From NCBI GenBank assembly GCA_033964015.1, contig JAWWUD010000058.1, forward strand, positions 186,001 through 250,000: a stretch of DNA of 64,000 bases. Direction: 5' to 3'. Shown piece after piece: positions 63,730-64,000 of this stretch. This DNA comes from Scolanthus callimorphus. Its lineage: Eukaryota; Cnidaria; Anthozoa; Actiniaria; Edwardsiidae. Position numbers and translations under genes: made by a program. The first letter of the stretch is position 1. Each line of letters starts with the position of its first letter. The notes under the pieces are model-generated. The model was not told the origin of the DNA. It ran no database searches and was given only the letters and a program-made list of their open reading frames with translations.

Positions 63730-64000
63730 TTTTATTATACATTGATTCAGTAAAAATACTTTTTTTTTCTGTCAAGCAATTTCTTTTACACAAGCGCCAC
63801 ATTGAAATAACAAGCGAGACATAATAATGACGCAAATTTCTCCGAAAAGAAATAATTTTGAGTCACCAGGAAAAACCAACATCGTTTTCCATTTCATCAG
63901 ATTTATGTTTAAGTCCATAACTTTTAATGACGAAAGCCCTTGCGGTTGTGTTCAGATTGAGTGCTTAGCATACTGCGGTGGGTCATTTCATTTTGACGTA

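Overview
The window looks like genomic DNA of an anthozoan cnidarian, most likely a stony coral. The basis is an intron-rich, moderately AT-rich sequence, an animal glutamate-cysteine ligase gene, an apextrin-type (ApeC) gene, and Penelope-like, DIRS-like and tRNA-derived repeats. The species assignment is inference.

Three protein genes can be built exon by exon with consistent splice phases. (1) A gene of unknown family on the minus strand (3541-4762; 3 exons, 197 aa, three hydrophobic segments, AATAAA about 100 nt after the stop). (2) A 6-exon minus-strand gene (966-20642; 513 aa): signal peptide, ApeC domain split over two exons, CUB domain, Ser/Thr-rich stalk, one transmembrane helix, and a short tail with an NPLY motif whose stop codon lies in a minisatellite. 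It looks like a cell-surface receptor. (3) A complete 16-exon plus-strand GCLC gene (22643-61125; 659 aa), the catalytic subunit of glutamate-cysteine ligase, the first enzyme of glutathione synthesis. Genes 2 and 3 are divergent, with start codons about 2 kb apart. An NRF2/CNC-type antioxidant response element sits 85 bp upstream of the GCLC start codon.

Most of the rest is mobile DNA. At 1-20.6 kb are a 38-bp minisatellite, three intact tRNA-Asn genes and one decayed copy, several small inverted-repeat elements (MITEs), and a nested stack at 12958-17768: a MITE split by a head-to-tail dimer of another element that carries a 128-bp minisatellite loaded with CRE (TGACGTCA) and E-box (CACGTG) sites. 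One dimer copy was hit by a further MITE, which in turn holds a GIY-YIG (Penelope-type) element bounded by inverted repeats of about 246 bp.

GCLC intron 2 is 15.2 kb, and nearly all of it is one insertion. A DIRS-like tyrosine-recombinase retrotransposon (25385-40407, antisense to GCLC) was itself interrupted by a 10,256-bp palindromic element (27198-37453) with arms of about 3.2 kb, terminal repeats and a 4-bp target duplication TACA. Without these the intron would be only about 220 bp. The palindromic element, which I cannot assign to a family, is the strongest candidate for something undescribed.

The later GCLC introns hold tRNA-derived SINEs, MITEs, a second palindromic element (55262-56771), minisatellites next to exon 9 and before exon 13, and a fivefold tandem repeat of the 3' half of exon 15 with its splice donor. 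Downstream of GCLC are further MITEs and a short interstitial telomere-like TTAGGG tract.
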